Of a stretch of DNA of 36,793 nt, positions 7,802 to 15,168 are shown one piece after another. How positions within the stretch are numbered: position 1 is the first letter of the stretch; each line of letters opens with the position of its first letter. The DNA is taken from the NCBI GenBank assembly GCA_017881185.1, contig JADGRE010000030.1, positions 1-36,793 on the forward strand, written 5' to 3'. Position numbers and translations under genes: made by a program. The stretch comes from Pseudomonadota bacterium. GTDB taxonomy: Bacteria > Myxococcota_A > Polyangia > Polyangiales > JAFGIB01. Below the pieces are notes generated by a model that did not search any database, was not told the DNA's origin, and saw only the letters and a program-made list of their open reading frames with translations.

Positions 7802-10348
7802 ATGTCAGAACGTCAAACTCTCCCTGTGATTCCGTTGCGTGGTGCGGTGGTTTTCCCCGGAGTTTCCGTGCCCATCACCGTCGGCCGGGCGTTCACGCTG
7901 AAGGCGATCGAGGAAGCGTCACGGGGCGATCAACTCGTGCTCGCCGTGGCGCAGCGCCAGAACGTCGACAAACCCGGCGCTGCCGAGCTGTTCGATACGG
8001 GCGTAATTGCGCGCATCGCGCACATTCAGCGCGGCCAGAACGGCGTGCAGCTGCTGCTCGAAGGTCAGACGCGCGCCAAGGTCATCGAGTACCGCGCGGG
8101 CGAGGTGTTGCACGCGGTCGTGTTGCCGTTGTCCGACGTGCCCGCGCTGCAGCCGGATGACCCGAACTTCCTGGCCTTGTTCAAAGAGACGCGCGAGCGC
8201 GCAGTGGAGCTGGGCAAGGAACGCGGCGTGCCCGAGGAATTCCTCACGCGCCTCGTCGAACAGGTGAGCGAGCCCGGCGCGTTCGCCGACACGGTGGCCG
8301 CGTATCTGGAGATCGAGCTCGGCGACAAACAAGAGTTGCTCGAAACGACCAGCGTCGAAGACCGCCTGCGTCGCGTGCTCGTGCACGTGCAACGGCAAAT
8401 CACGCAGCAGAAGGCTCAGGACAAGATCAAGGAGCAAGTCCAGGAAGAGCTGGGCGAGCGCCAACGCGAGATGTTCTTGCGCCAGCAGATGCGCGCGATT
8501 CAAAAGGAACTAGGCGACGACCAAGAAGGCGAGGGGCTCGGGGAGCTGCGTGAGCGGCTGGCCAAGCTTGAGCTGTCGAAAGACGCGCGCACCGAGGTCG
8601 ACCGCGAACTCGCACGCCTCGAGCGTTCGGGGCGCGAGTCGAGTGAAGCGCAAGTCATCCGCAACTACCTGGAGTGGATTGCGGAGCTGCCGTGGAACAC
8701 GCGCTCCGACGACAACCTCGACCTCAAGCACGCGACTGCAGTGCTCGAGGACGATCACCATGGCCTCGAAGAGGTGAAAGATCGCGTGCTCGAGTTCTTG
8801 GCGGTGCGACAGCTGCGCGCCAAGCAGCTGGCGCAGACCGCCGACACGCAGGTCGCTGGCGCACAGCACAGCGACGCCACGTCGGCGCCGCAGGCGCAAG
8901 ACGCCAAGGAGCGCAAGGCGCGCGCCATGGCCAAGGGGCCGATCCTCTTGTTCGTCGGTCCTCCGGGCGTGGGCAAGACCTCGATCGGCAAATCGATCGC
9001 CCGCTCGCTCGGTCGGGAATACGTGCGTGTCGCGCTGGGCGGCGTGCGCGACGAGGCCGACATCCGTGGTCATCGCCGCACCTACGTGGGCGCGATGCCC
9101 GGCCGCATCGTGCAGGGCTTGAAGCAAGCCGGCACGCGTAACCCGGTGTTCTTGCTCGACGAGATCGACAAGCTCGGCGCGTCGTATCAAGGCAATCCTG
9201 CGAGCGCGCTGCTCGAGGTGCTCGACCCTGCCCAGAACGACACCTTCACCGATCATTACCTGAACATCCCGTTCGATCTGAGCGAGGTGCTGTTCATCGC
9301 CACTGCGAACTTCATCGAGAACATCCCTGCGCCACTGCTCGACCGCATGGAGGTCGTGGAGTTCGCGGGCTACACGGAGCGCGAGAAGGCGGAGATCGCC
9401 AAGCGCTACCTGGTACCGCGACAGCTCGAAGAAGCCGGACTCGCCACCGAGGGCGTGCGCTTCACCGACGACGCGCTGACGTCCATCATCAGTCGCTACA
9501 CCCGCGAGAGCGGCGTGCGTCAGCTGGAGCGGCGCATCGGCGGCGTGACTCGCAAGTTGGCGCGCAAGCTGGCCGTGGGCGACGATGTCGACCGCACTGT
9601 GTCCCCGGACGCCGTGCGCGAGATGCTCGGTCGGCCCAAGGTGCATCCGGAGCGCGCCAACGAGAACAACGAGGTCGGCGTCGCGACGGGCATGTACTAC
9701 ACGCCGGCTGGCGGTGACATCATGTTCGTGGAAGCTTCGGTGCGACGCCTGCAAGACTTCCGCGGCGCGGATGCCTCGTTGCAGGTGACAGGCTGGGGCA
9801 ACGTCTCGCTCATTCTGACCGGTCAGCTCGGCGACGTGATGAAAGAGAGCGCGCGCGCAGCGCTCACCTATGCGGCGACGCATGGCGAGCAGCTGCACAT
9901 CCCGCACGACCGCCTGGGATCCATCGAGGCGCACATCCACGTGCCCGCCGGTGCCATCCCGAAGGACGGTCCTTCGGCAGGCGTGGCCATGGCCACCGCG
10001 TTGGTCTCGGCCATGTCGGGGCGCGCCGTGCGCAAGGACGTGGCGATGACAGGCGAAGTGACCCTGCGCGGCCACGTGCTGCCGATTGGCGGCTTGAAGG
10101 AGAAGGTGCTCGGCGCGCACCGCGCGGGCATCAAGCACGTGCTCCTGCCGCGCGACAACGAGGCCGACCTCGACGACTTGCCGGCAGAGATTCGTGCATC
10201 GTTGCAGTTCACCTGCGTGGGCACGCTCGACGAAGTGTTCGATATCGCCCTCTTGCCCGCGGCGGACGCCGATGGCTCGCACGCGAGTCAGGCGCGGGCA
10301 CCGGGCGTGGGCGCTGCGGATGCCACGCCTGGCGCGACCACGCACTGA
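7802..10348 (+). CDS. lon: ATP-dependent protease Lon
   Basis: 848 residues from ATG 7802 ('MSERQTLPVIPLRGAVVFPG', the usual Lon start). Order of domains: LON N-terminal substrate-binding domain (~5-200), coiled coil (~200-260), AAA+ ATPase with Walker A 'GPPGVGKTS' near 386-394 and Walker B 'VFLLDEIDK', then the S16 protease domain with Ser725 ('PKDGPSAG') and Lys768 ('GGLKEKVLG'), the same 43-residue separation as in E. coli Lon. Between 'VRQLRAKQ' and 'AKGPILLFVG' there is an extra low-complexity segment of about 35-40 residues rich in Gln, Ala, Asp and Thr that most Lon proteins lack. The C-terminus carries an Ala/Gly-rich tail. It degrades misfolded and regulatory proteins in the cytoplasm. 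A universal stress protein gene follows. Confidence 0.97.
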   Translation: MSERQTLPVIPLRGAVVFPGVSVPITVGRAFTLKAIEEASRGDQLVLAVAQRQNVDKPGAAELFDTGVIARIAHIQRGQNGVQLLLEGQTRAKVIEYRAGEVLHAVVLPLSDVPALQPDDPNFLALFKETRERAVELGKERGVPEEFLTRLVEQVSEPGAFADTVAAYLEIELGDKQELLETTSVEDRLRRVLVHVQRQITQQKAQDKIKEQVQEELGERQREMFLRQQMRAIQKELGDDQEGEGLGELRERLAKLELSKDARTEVDRELARLERSGRESSEAQVIRNYLEWIAELPWNTRSDDNLDLKHATAVLEDDHHGLEEVKDRVLEFLAVRQLRAKQLAQTADTQVAGAQHSDATSAPQAQDAKERKARAMAKGPILLFVGPPGVGKTSIGKSIARSLGREYVRVALGGVRDEADIRGHRRTYVGAMPGRIVQGLKQAGTRNPVFLLDEIDKLGASYQGNPASALLEVLDPAQNDTFTDHYLNIPFDLSEVLFIATANFIENIPAPLLDRMEVVEFAGYTEREKAEIAKRYLVPRQLEEAGLATEGVRFTDDALTSIISRYTRESGVRQLERRIGGVTRKLARKLAVGDDVDRTVSPDAVREMLGRPKVHPERANENNEVGVATGMYYTPAGGDIMFVEASVRRLQDFRGADASLQVTGWGNVSLILTGQLGDVMKESARAALTYAATHGEQLHIPHDRLGSIEAHIHVPAGAIPKDGPSAGVAMATALVSAMSGRAVRKDVAMTGEVTLRGHVLPIGGLKEKVLGAHRAGIKHVLLPRDNEADLDDLPAEIRASLQFTCVGTLDEVFDIALLPAADADGSHASQARAPGVGAADATPGATTH

Positions 10349-10410
10349 GCAGCAGCGAGGCCCAGTCTGCCGGTTGTGGCCGCTCACCTGTGCGTGTACA
10401 CGTAACGGTC

Positions 10411-10857
10411 ATGACCGACATCAAGAAGATCCTGTGCCCGGTGGACTTCTCCCCCGGCGCAAAGGCGGCGCTGACCTATGCCGAAGACCTGGCCAAGCGC
10501 GTGGGCGCCGAGCTGTACTTGGTGCACGCGTACGAGAACCCAGTCTATGTGTTGCCCATGTCCGGCTACGTCGGGCCCACCGCGGAGATCTTGTCCGGCA
10601 TCCGGCAGCAGATCGACAATGAGATGGCGCGTTGGAAGCAAGACGTGGCCAAGCAAGGCCTAGGCGTGCGCGCCGACGTTCTCGAAGGCGCTCCGTACCG
10701 CGTCGTGCTCGACGCCGCAGCCGAGTACAAACCTGACTTGATCGTGATGGGCACCCACGGCCGCACCGGCATCGCGCACGTCGTCATCGGCAGTGTGGCC
10801 GAACGCGTGGTGCGCATGGCAACTTGTCCGGTGCTCACGGTACGCACGGCGAGCTGA
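10411..10857 (+). CDS. Universal stress protein, UspA family
   Basis: 148 residues from ATG 10411. It opens with 'IKKILCPVDFSPGAKAALTYAEDLA', the usual beta-1/alpha-1 of the Usp alpha/beta fold, and ends with the ATP-binding signature 'GTHGRTGIAHVVIGSVAERVVR' spread over the last 45 residues, followed by 'CPVLTVR'. The presence of the G-2x-G-9x-G(S/T) spacing suggests it belongs to the ATP-binding branch of the family. Usp proteins act in the cytoplasm as dimers in starvation, oxidative or envelope stress. The gene starts 62 bases after the lon stop on the same strand, which fits a stress-response pairing, though an independent promoter is not excluded. Confidence 0.95.
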   Translation: MTDIKKILCPVDFSPGAKAALTYAEDLAKRVGAELYLVHAYENPVYVLPMSGYVGPTAEILSGIRQQIDNEMARWKQDVAKQGLGVRADVLEGAPYRVVLDAAAEYKPDLIVMGTHGRTGIAHVVIGSVAERVVRMATCPVLTVRTAS

Positions 10858-10902
10858 ACGCGACCGAGTAACCCCACCCCGACCACACCAGGCGGAGGCA
10901 AC

Positions 10903-11340
10903 ATGAGCATGCGGGTCCAGCATCATCGATCGACGGGCTGGGCGTGTAGCGTCGTGCTCGCGCTCGCGGGCAGCGCGTGCGGCGCCAGCAGCGCGCAAGA
11001 GCCGCCGCCGCAGGCTGCGCCGACGCGCTACGAAGGCACTTGCGCGTTCCTCGGCATCGAAGAGGTGGCCGGGCCGACCGATCAGAACGCTGACTCGGTG
11101 TCGCTGGTGGCGACGTATCAGCTGGAGCCGAAGCAGACGCGCGGCCAGGACGGGCCGCTTTCGCTCAAGTTCCGCGTGGAACGCTCGCGGGTGGGCGACC
11201 TTCGCTCGCACCTGGAGCAACACCCGAACGTGCTGTGCCATCCAGGCACCGACACGCACGAAGCCGGTCTCGATCACAACGCGGCCTACAGCTTGGACGT
11301 GCCGCCATTCGAAGGTCAGCGCGGCGAGCTCGTTCGTTAA
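10903..11340 (+). CDS. Small putative lipoprotein, function unknown
   Basis: 145 residues from ATG 10903, with GGAGG seven bases upstream. A basic N-terminus and a hydrophobic segment lead to 'LALAGSACGAS', a good lipobox with Cys at about residue 26, followed by a Gln/Pro/Ala tether. The remaining ~100 residues contain 'YEGTCAFLGIEEV', 'SLVATYQLE', 'LSLKFRVERSRVGDLRSHL' and a second Cys in 'NVLCHPG'; the two Cys could form a disulphide in the envelope. I do not recognise the family. The stop TAA is the first part of an inverted repeat shared with the convergent HTH gene. Confidence 0.8.
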   Translation: MSMRVQHHRSTGWACSVVLALAGSACGASSAQEPPPQAAPTRYEGTCAFLGIEEVAGPTDQNADSVSLVATYQLEPKQTRGQDGPLSLKFRVERSRVGDLRSHLEQHPNVLCHPGTDTHEAGLDHNAAYSLDVPPFEGQRGELVR

Positions 11341-11393
11341 ATGACGCCGGGCACTTCGCGATCCACCATTCCCGGATCACGCTCGGTCATTTA
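11338..11393. terminator. Nested inverted repeat between convergent genes
   Basis: TAAATGAC (11338-11345) is matched by GTCATTTA (11386-11393). Inside lies a second pair, CCGGG (11347-11351) and CCCGG (11371-11375). The left arm contains the TAA stop of the lipoprotein gene and the right arm lies just before the stop of the leftward HTH gene, so a bidirectional terminator is the natural reading. The outer loop is long and asymmetric, which lowers confidence. Confidence 0.4.
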
Positions 11394-11397
11394 GCGA

Positions 11398-11862
11398 TCA
11401 GATCTGCGCGCTATGCACATGCACGGTGACGCGCGGTGCGCTCACAGGGCTGTGCAGTGCGCGCAGCCGACACATGGTGTCGTCGCGTCCCGCGAGCTGC
11501 TCGATGACAAGCCCTCCGAGCACGACGAACGCGCCTCGGTCCACGCGCAGCACGCCATTTTCCCAGCGCGAGAGCGTGCCGCGATCGACGCCCAGCAGCT
11601 GCGCGAACTGCGGGCCTCGAAAGCCCAGTGCCGTGCGCATGAAGCGGAACGCGGCTGGGGTGGGGCGCCCCATGCGGGCGAGCTCTGCTGCCACCTGCAG
11701 CTCGAAGGCCTTCACGGTCGGCGCTTCGACTTTGGTGTCGCCGCACGCCTGGCACACGCTGGCTGGCAGCGTGGCGGCAAACGCGGTGCCATCCACGGTG
11801 TTGACCAACTCGGTGGTTCCGGGCGCCACATCGGGGCCCCCACAGACTCTACATCTCGTCAT
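11398..11862 (-). CDS. YgiT/MqsA-type zinc-finger helix-turn-helix protein
   Basis: 154 residues from ATG 11862, with a near-ideal GGAGGTGA upstream. The N-terminus 'MTRCRVCGGPDV' and 'ASVCQACGD' supply two CxxC pairs, a zinc knuckle as in the MqsA antitoxin. The C-terminal half is an Xre/Cro-type HTH ('FRGPQFAQLLGVDRGTLSRWENG'). MqsA-type proteins neutralise a toxin such as MqsR and repress their own operon. Here no small toxin gene is next to it: upstream is a 329-base interval and then the divergent OsmC gene, and downstream is a convergent lipoprotein. It is therefore either an orphan antitoxin-like regulator or a stand-alone transcription factor, which is common for this domain pair. Its target may include its own promoter or the OsmC promoter. 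Confidence 0.88.
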   Translation of the reverse strand: MTRCRVCGGPDVAPGTTELVNTVDGTAFAATLPASVCQACGDTKVEAPTVKAFELQVAAELARMGRPTPAAFRFMRTALGFRGPQFAQLLGVDRGTLSRWENGVLRVDRGAFVVLGGLVIEQLAGRDDTMCRLRALHSPVSAPRVTVHVHSAQI

Positions 11863-12191
11863 CACGTCACCTCCGTATACAGCCCACTGCCCACGCGTCC
11901 GGTTTGGGCTCCCTGTGGCGGAATCCCCCACGCGTGGCGATATGCCCCGCCGACGCCCTGCGTCCGAACACTCCAGATCCAGACACCGCACCGAATTCCG
12001 AAGCAAAATCCGTGAAGCCAAGGTCATCGTCGGGACGCTCCAGGGTACCTGGGCGGCCTGCGATCGGACGAGGCCGCCTAACGCAAGTGGCGTGCCACTG
12101 AGTTGCGGGCAGGCACGGGGTTGGCAATTATGTCGACCGGCCGCATACCCCAGCTCCCCACGTCTGCAGATCCCGAGGAGGGACGCACCTC
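11863..12191. other. Divergent intergenic region with two hairpins
   Basis: 329 bases between the leftward zinc-finger HTH gene and rightward OsmC gene; I find no coding sequence. It holds a perfect Shine-Dalgarno for the HTH gene (11867-11874, minus strand), two inverted repeats at 12052-12078 and 12086-12099, and AGGAGGGA at 12176-12183 in front of OsmC. The interval is the likely control region of both genes. Confidence 0.55.
12052..12099. promoter_or_regulatory. Two adjacent inverted repeats upstream of the OsmC gene
   Basis: First repeat: GGCGGCCT (12052-12059) and AGGCCGCC (12071-12078), 8-base perfect stem, 11-base loop. Second: AGTGGC-GT-GCCACT (12086-12099), a perfect 14-base palindrome. 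They lie about 95-140 bases before the OsmC start. The palindrome would suit a dimeric regulator, perhaps the neighbouring HTH protein; an RNA role as an attenuator is also possible. Neither is demonstrated. Confidence 0.35.
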
Positions 12192-12614
12192 ATGGTCGAC
12201 ATCTACTCGCACTACGAAGGCGGCCTGCGCTGCATCTCTACCCACGGTCCGTCACGCGCCAGCCTCGCCACCGACGCGCCGGCCGACAACTACGGCAAGG
12301 GTGGCAGCTTCTCGCCGACCGATCTGGTCGCCACCGCGCTGGGCACTTGCATGCTCACAACGATGGGCATCCTGGCGCACAAGCGCGGTTGGCTCGTCGA
12401 CGGCATGGACGTGCACGTGAAGAAGGAGATGACCAAGGCGCTGCCTCGGCGCATCGACCGCTTGCCCGTCGAGCTCAGCATCCCCGCGTCGATCGCTGCT
12501 GCGTTCGACGAGAGCGCGCGCAAGGAGCTCGAGAACAGTGCGCACACCTGTCCCGTGCGCTTGAGCCTGTTGCCCGCGATCGAAGTGCCGATCACCTTTC
12601 GCTGGGGAGGCTGA
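12192..12614 (+). CDS. OsmC/Ohr-family peroxiredoxin-like protein
   Basis: 140 residues from ATG 12192, with AGGAGGGA eight bases upstream. The core reads 'GGSFSPTDLVATALGTCMLTTMG', holding the first reactive Cys, and 'NSAHTCPVRLSL', holding the second. These are the peroxidatic and resolving cysteines of the OsmC/Ohr fold, which reduces organic hydroperoxides as an intertwined cytoplasmic dimer. The sequence is closest in style to the OsmC/YhfA branch rather than Ohr proper, so the preferred substrate is uncertain. It is divergent from a redox-plausible zinc-finger regulator and convergent with the hydratase gene. Oxidative-stress defence is the likely role. Confidence 0.92.
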   Translation: MVDIYSHYEGGLRCISTHGPSRASLATDAPADNYGKGGSFSPTDLVATALGTCMLTTMGILAHKRGWLVDGMDVHVKKEMTKALPRRIDRLPVELSIPASIAAAFDESARKELENSAHTCPVRLSLLPAIEVPITFRWGG

Positions 12615-12638
12615 GCGCGCCCGAGCGTTTCAGCTGTC

Positions 12639-13481
12639 TTACGGCACGTACTCGAAGAGCGCGTTGGCGATGGCTTCGACGCCGGTCTCCTTCACGGTCA
12701 GCGTGATGGCCGCTTGTCCGGGCTGTTCCAGCGGATAGCCGCGCACCACCAGGGTGTCGCCCGGCATCACCACTTTCGAGAACTTGGCTTCGAACGCCTT
12801 GAAGCGTGCCGGGTCGTCGCCGGCCAGATGCTTGAGCGCCATGCGGGCGCCGATGCCGTAGGTGCACAGCCCGTGCAAGATCGGTCGGTCGAAGCCGGCG
12901 ACCTTGGCGACTTCTGGGTGCGAGTGAATCGGGTTGATGTCGCCAGTCAAGCGGTAAAGCAACGCTTGGCTACGGCTGGTGGGCACCTCGGCCTCGAAGA
13001 CGGGCTGTGTGTCTTTGGGAGGACGCGTGCGCAATCCGGCCGGCGGGCGCTCGCCACCGAAACCACCTGCGCCGCGAATCAACATCTGCCAACTGGTGCG
13101 ACACGCCAGCGCGCCGTCGACCTCGGTCTGCGTGTCCACGATGAGCAACGCGCCGATCTTCATGTCCCACAAGCCGCGGATCTGCGCGCGCGTGCTGAGC
13201 TCGCCCTGCGCAGGCAGAGGCTTCACCAGCTCCGTGCGCTGTGCCGTGTGCAGTAGCTGCAGGAGATCGCCGCGCGTCGCACGCGCCGCTTCGAACACCG
13301 GCTCGAACGCGGGGATGACACCGTAGGTTGGCAACACCTTGGGCGCGGGATCGTCGAGCACGTAGCCGAGATCCGCTTCGCCCGCGCCGAGCGCCAGCGC
13401 GTAGAGCGCGACGTCTCGCCAGTCGTAGCGTTTCACGCGGGGGCCAACGCTGTGCCCGACACTGCCTAGGTCGATCGCCAT
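12639..13481 (-). CDS. MaoC-like enoyl-CoA hydratase 2 (MFE-2 hydratase type)
   Basis: 280 residues from ATG 13481, after a purine-rich stretch. It is a double hot-dog protein: the N-terminal domain has 'RDVALYALALGAGEADLGYV' and 'KVLPTYGVIP', the C-terminal one carries the catalytic 'YRLTGDINPIHSHPEVAKVAGFDRPILHGLCTYG', with Asp181 and His186 in the hydratase-2 spacing and the conserved HGL at 203. Enzymes of this type, the C-terminal part of peroxisomal multifunctional enzyme 2, hydrate trans-2-enoyl-CoA to (3R)-hydroxyacyl-CoA. The stand-alone dehydrogenase that would use this product is encoded 16 kb away at 29996. Convergent with OsmC. Apart from the family match, pathway assignment is inference. 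Confidence 0.92.
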   Translation of the reverse strand: MAIDLGSVGHSVGPRVKRYDWRDVALYALALGAGEADLGYVLDDPAPKVLPTYGVIPAFEPVFEAARATRGDLLQLLHTAQRTELVKPLPAQGELSTRAQIRGLWDMKIGALLIVDTQTEVDGALACRTSWQMLIRGAGGFGGERPPAGLRTRPPKDTQPVFEAEVPTSRSQALLYRLTGDINPIHSHPEVAKVAGFDRPILHGLCTYGIGARMALKHLAGDDPARFKAFEAKFSKVVMPGDTLVVRGYPLEQPGQAAITLTVKETGVEAIANALFEYVP

Positions 13482-13518
13482 GCTGCGCTCTCTTTCTTGG
13501 TCCGCCGCCGCGCGCCGA

Positions 13519-13546
13519 GCGCGCACCCCGGCTGCTTGGGGCGCGC
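13519..13546 (-). terminator. Imperfect GC-rich hairpin downstream of the Cys-rich lipoprotein
   Basis: GCGCG (13519-13523) plus CCCC (13526-13529) pair with GGGG (13538-13541) plus CGCGC (13542-13546), with a two-base bulge and an eight-base loop. It sits between the stop of the leftward lipoprotein gene and the start of the leftward hydratase gene. No T-run follows, so terminator function is only a suggestion. Confidence 0.25.
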
Positions 13547-13617
13547 AGCCTACACGAAAAGCGCGTAGCCGGGGCGCACTGACGCCGGCCACGCGCTTGC
13601 CGCGCCTGCCTTGCTCC

Positions 13618-14898
13618 TCACGGCTCGCAGCACACGGTGACCGCGCCCGATGCGCTCACTGCGCCCTGGGGCTGACCACCGCCGGAAGAACAACCCGGGG
13701 CGCCCGTGATGCCGACGCCGACGCGCAGCTTGTCGCTGCTCGGATTGACCTGCGCGCACTGGTTTTCCGCGAGCGTCACGACGGGCGCGCTCGCACAGCT
13801 CGTGTCCGTGGTGTCGTAGACGTTCCAGGCATAGCTGCACGTGCCCGTGTCGCTGCAGGTGCAGGCGCTGCACGAGCGGGTGTCGTCGAGCTTCGTGTAG
13901 TACACGCGCTTGTCGGTATACGTGGCTGCAGGGCACGCGACGTCGCCGCTCTTGTAGACGCACAGCGTGCTCTGGAACGGCGACGCAAGCCGTGCAGGCG
14001 CACACACCTCGGCCTGCTTGCAGCCCTGGCCGACGTGCGGCGGGGCACAGGCCAGGGCCTGCACCGCCCAGCTCGGCGCGTTCTTTGTCGCGTTCTCGGT
14101 GCCGGCGGTGCAGCTGCTCGACGCGCCGATCGGGCGCGCCTCGAGCGACACAGTCGATTGACCGACCAGACACGAGGAGCCCAGCTGTGCGCAGCTGGCA
14201 CTGACGGTGCTCGTGCAGGTCGAGCCGGTGCCGCAGTTGCCCGCGCCGCTCACTCGGAAGTCGAGGAAGCTCGCGCAGGCTGCCGGCGCGCTGCACTGAC
14301 AGCTGGAACAGGTCGCCGGGTCGAATACGGCGGCGGTGCCACCGTTCAATGCCGTCTGCGTGAAGCCGCCGGCACAGCTGGGCAGACTGCCGGTGCCCAC
14401 GAACAGCTCGACGGGCCCGGCGAAGCCGCTCGGCGCGGCGGCGACACAGCTGTGCGTGGTGCAGGCGCTGTCGGCGCAGTCCACCTTGCCGTTGCCGTCG
14501 TCGTCCTTGCCGTTGTCGCAGATCTCGGGGCCGTGCGTGCCGGCATCGCCGGCGGGCACCATGGCATCGTGTGCCCCTGTATCGTGTGCGCCAGCGTCGT
14601 GTGCGCCAGCGTCGTCGCCGCCGAGCATGCCGCCGTCAGCTGCGGTGTCGCCGGTGCCGGCGTTGCCACCCGTGTCACACGTACAGTTGGTCAGACCGCT
14701 GCCATCGGGCAGGCACATCTGATGCGCGACACACCCACTCGATGGCCAGCACTGGTAGCTCGTGCCGATCACGCACTTGGCTGCGACCTTTCCGGGCGCC
14801 GAGGTCTTCTTGCTGCCGCAGGCGCTGCAAGTGATCGCGATGGCGATTGCGAACGAGACTGCGCACCCGATGCGGTTCCATGCGGCGATGACGGACAT
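13618..14898 (-). CDS. Secreted Cys-rich protein, putative lipoprotein with Asp-rich metal-binding-like motif
   Basis: 426 residues from ATG 14898, with AGGAG about ten bases upstream. The N-terminus 'AIAIAITCSACGSKK' resembles a lipoprotein signal with Cys at about 27. An Ala/Gly/Asp/His linker follows, containing (AGAHD) repeats, then 'PEICDNGKDDDGNGKVDCADSAC', an Asp/Asn-rich loop of the kind seen in thrombospondin-3-like and MopE-type calcium- or copper-binding repeats. The rest has many spaced Cys (about 20) and no family I recognise; the ends 'VSASGAVTVCCEP' look like a beta-sandwich. It is divergent from the larger Cys-rich lipoprotein at 15169, with 270 bases between the starts, and may belong to the same surface system. 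Function unknown. Confidence 0.82.
   Translation of the reverse strand: MSVIAAWNRIGCAVSFAIAIAITCSACGSKKTSAPGKVAAKCVIGTSYQCWPSSGCVAHQMCLPDGSGLTNCTCDTGGNAGTGDTAADGGMLGGDDAGAHDAGAHDTGAHDAMVPAGDAGTHGPEICDNGKDDDGNGKVDCADSACTTHSCVAAAPSGFAGPVELFVGTGSLPSCAGGFTQTALNGGTAAVFDPATCSSCQCSAPAACASFLDFRVSGAGNCGTGSTCTSTVSASCAQLGSSCLVGQSTVSLEARPIGASSSCTAGTENATKNAPSWAVQALACAPPHVGQGCKQAEVCAPARLASPFQSTLCVYKSGDVACPAATYTDKRVYYTKLDDTRSCSACTCSDTGTCSYAWNVYDTTDTSCASAPVVTLAENQCAQVNPSSDKLRVGVGITGAPGCSSGGGQPQGAVSASGAVTVCCEP
14567..14611 (+). repeat. 15-base tandem repeat, three units
   Basis: Units at 14567-14581, 14582-14596 and 14597-14611; the last two are identical (TCGTGTGCGCCAGCG) and the first differs at four positions. 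It encodes the AGAHD/TGAHD linker of the leftward Cys-rich protein, so copy-number change would alter linker length without a frameshift. Confidence 0.7.
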
Positions 14899-15153
14899 GT
14901 TGGTCGTCTCCTGTGTGCAACGGGTTCCAAGGTAGGCGCCCGCGTCGTTCCTGGAAGAGTGCGAGTATCGCTCCGAAAGGTTGCAGACTACTCGATGGAA
15001 AGCGCTCCGTTCTACGTGCGCGTCGGCGATTGGCGTGGCGCACCTCGGGCGCGTGCTGCGCAACGCCTGTCCCAGGAGAGAGAGGGCTTCGCGCCTGCTA
15101 CGCTTTCATCTACGATGGGCGCAACCGGATTTGGGTCTGCCGTCCAACCCAAG

Positions 15154-15160
15154 GGTGGAG
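15154..15160 (+). promoter_or_regulatory. Ribosome-binding site selecting GTG 15169
   Basis: GGTGGAG lies eight bases before GTG 15169. Starting there gives a compact lipoprotein signal ('MGSKARRRLDKSFLVWPLLLALSAC'). The alternative ATG 15115 adds 18 residues of polar sequence and has no comparable site. Confidence 0.55.
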
Positions 15161-15168
15161 CTGCAAAC

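Noticed and set aside
8510..10387. 625-residue minus-strand open frame
   Set aside because: Fully antisense to lon, which has every family motif; the His/Arg/Val-rich product is a codon-bias shadow.
13480..15168. Upstream in-frame extension of the large lipoprotein gene (over 560 residues)
   Set aside because: It runs antisense to the divergent Cys-rich gene, which has its own Shine-Dalgarno and signal; the lipobox start at GTG 15169 explains the protein.
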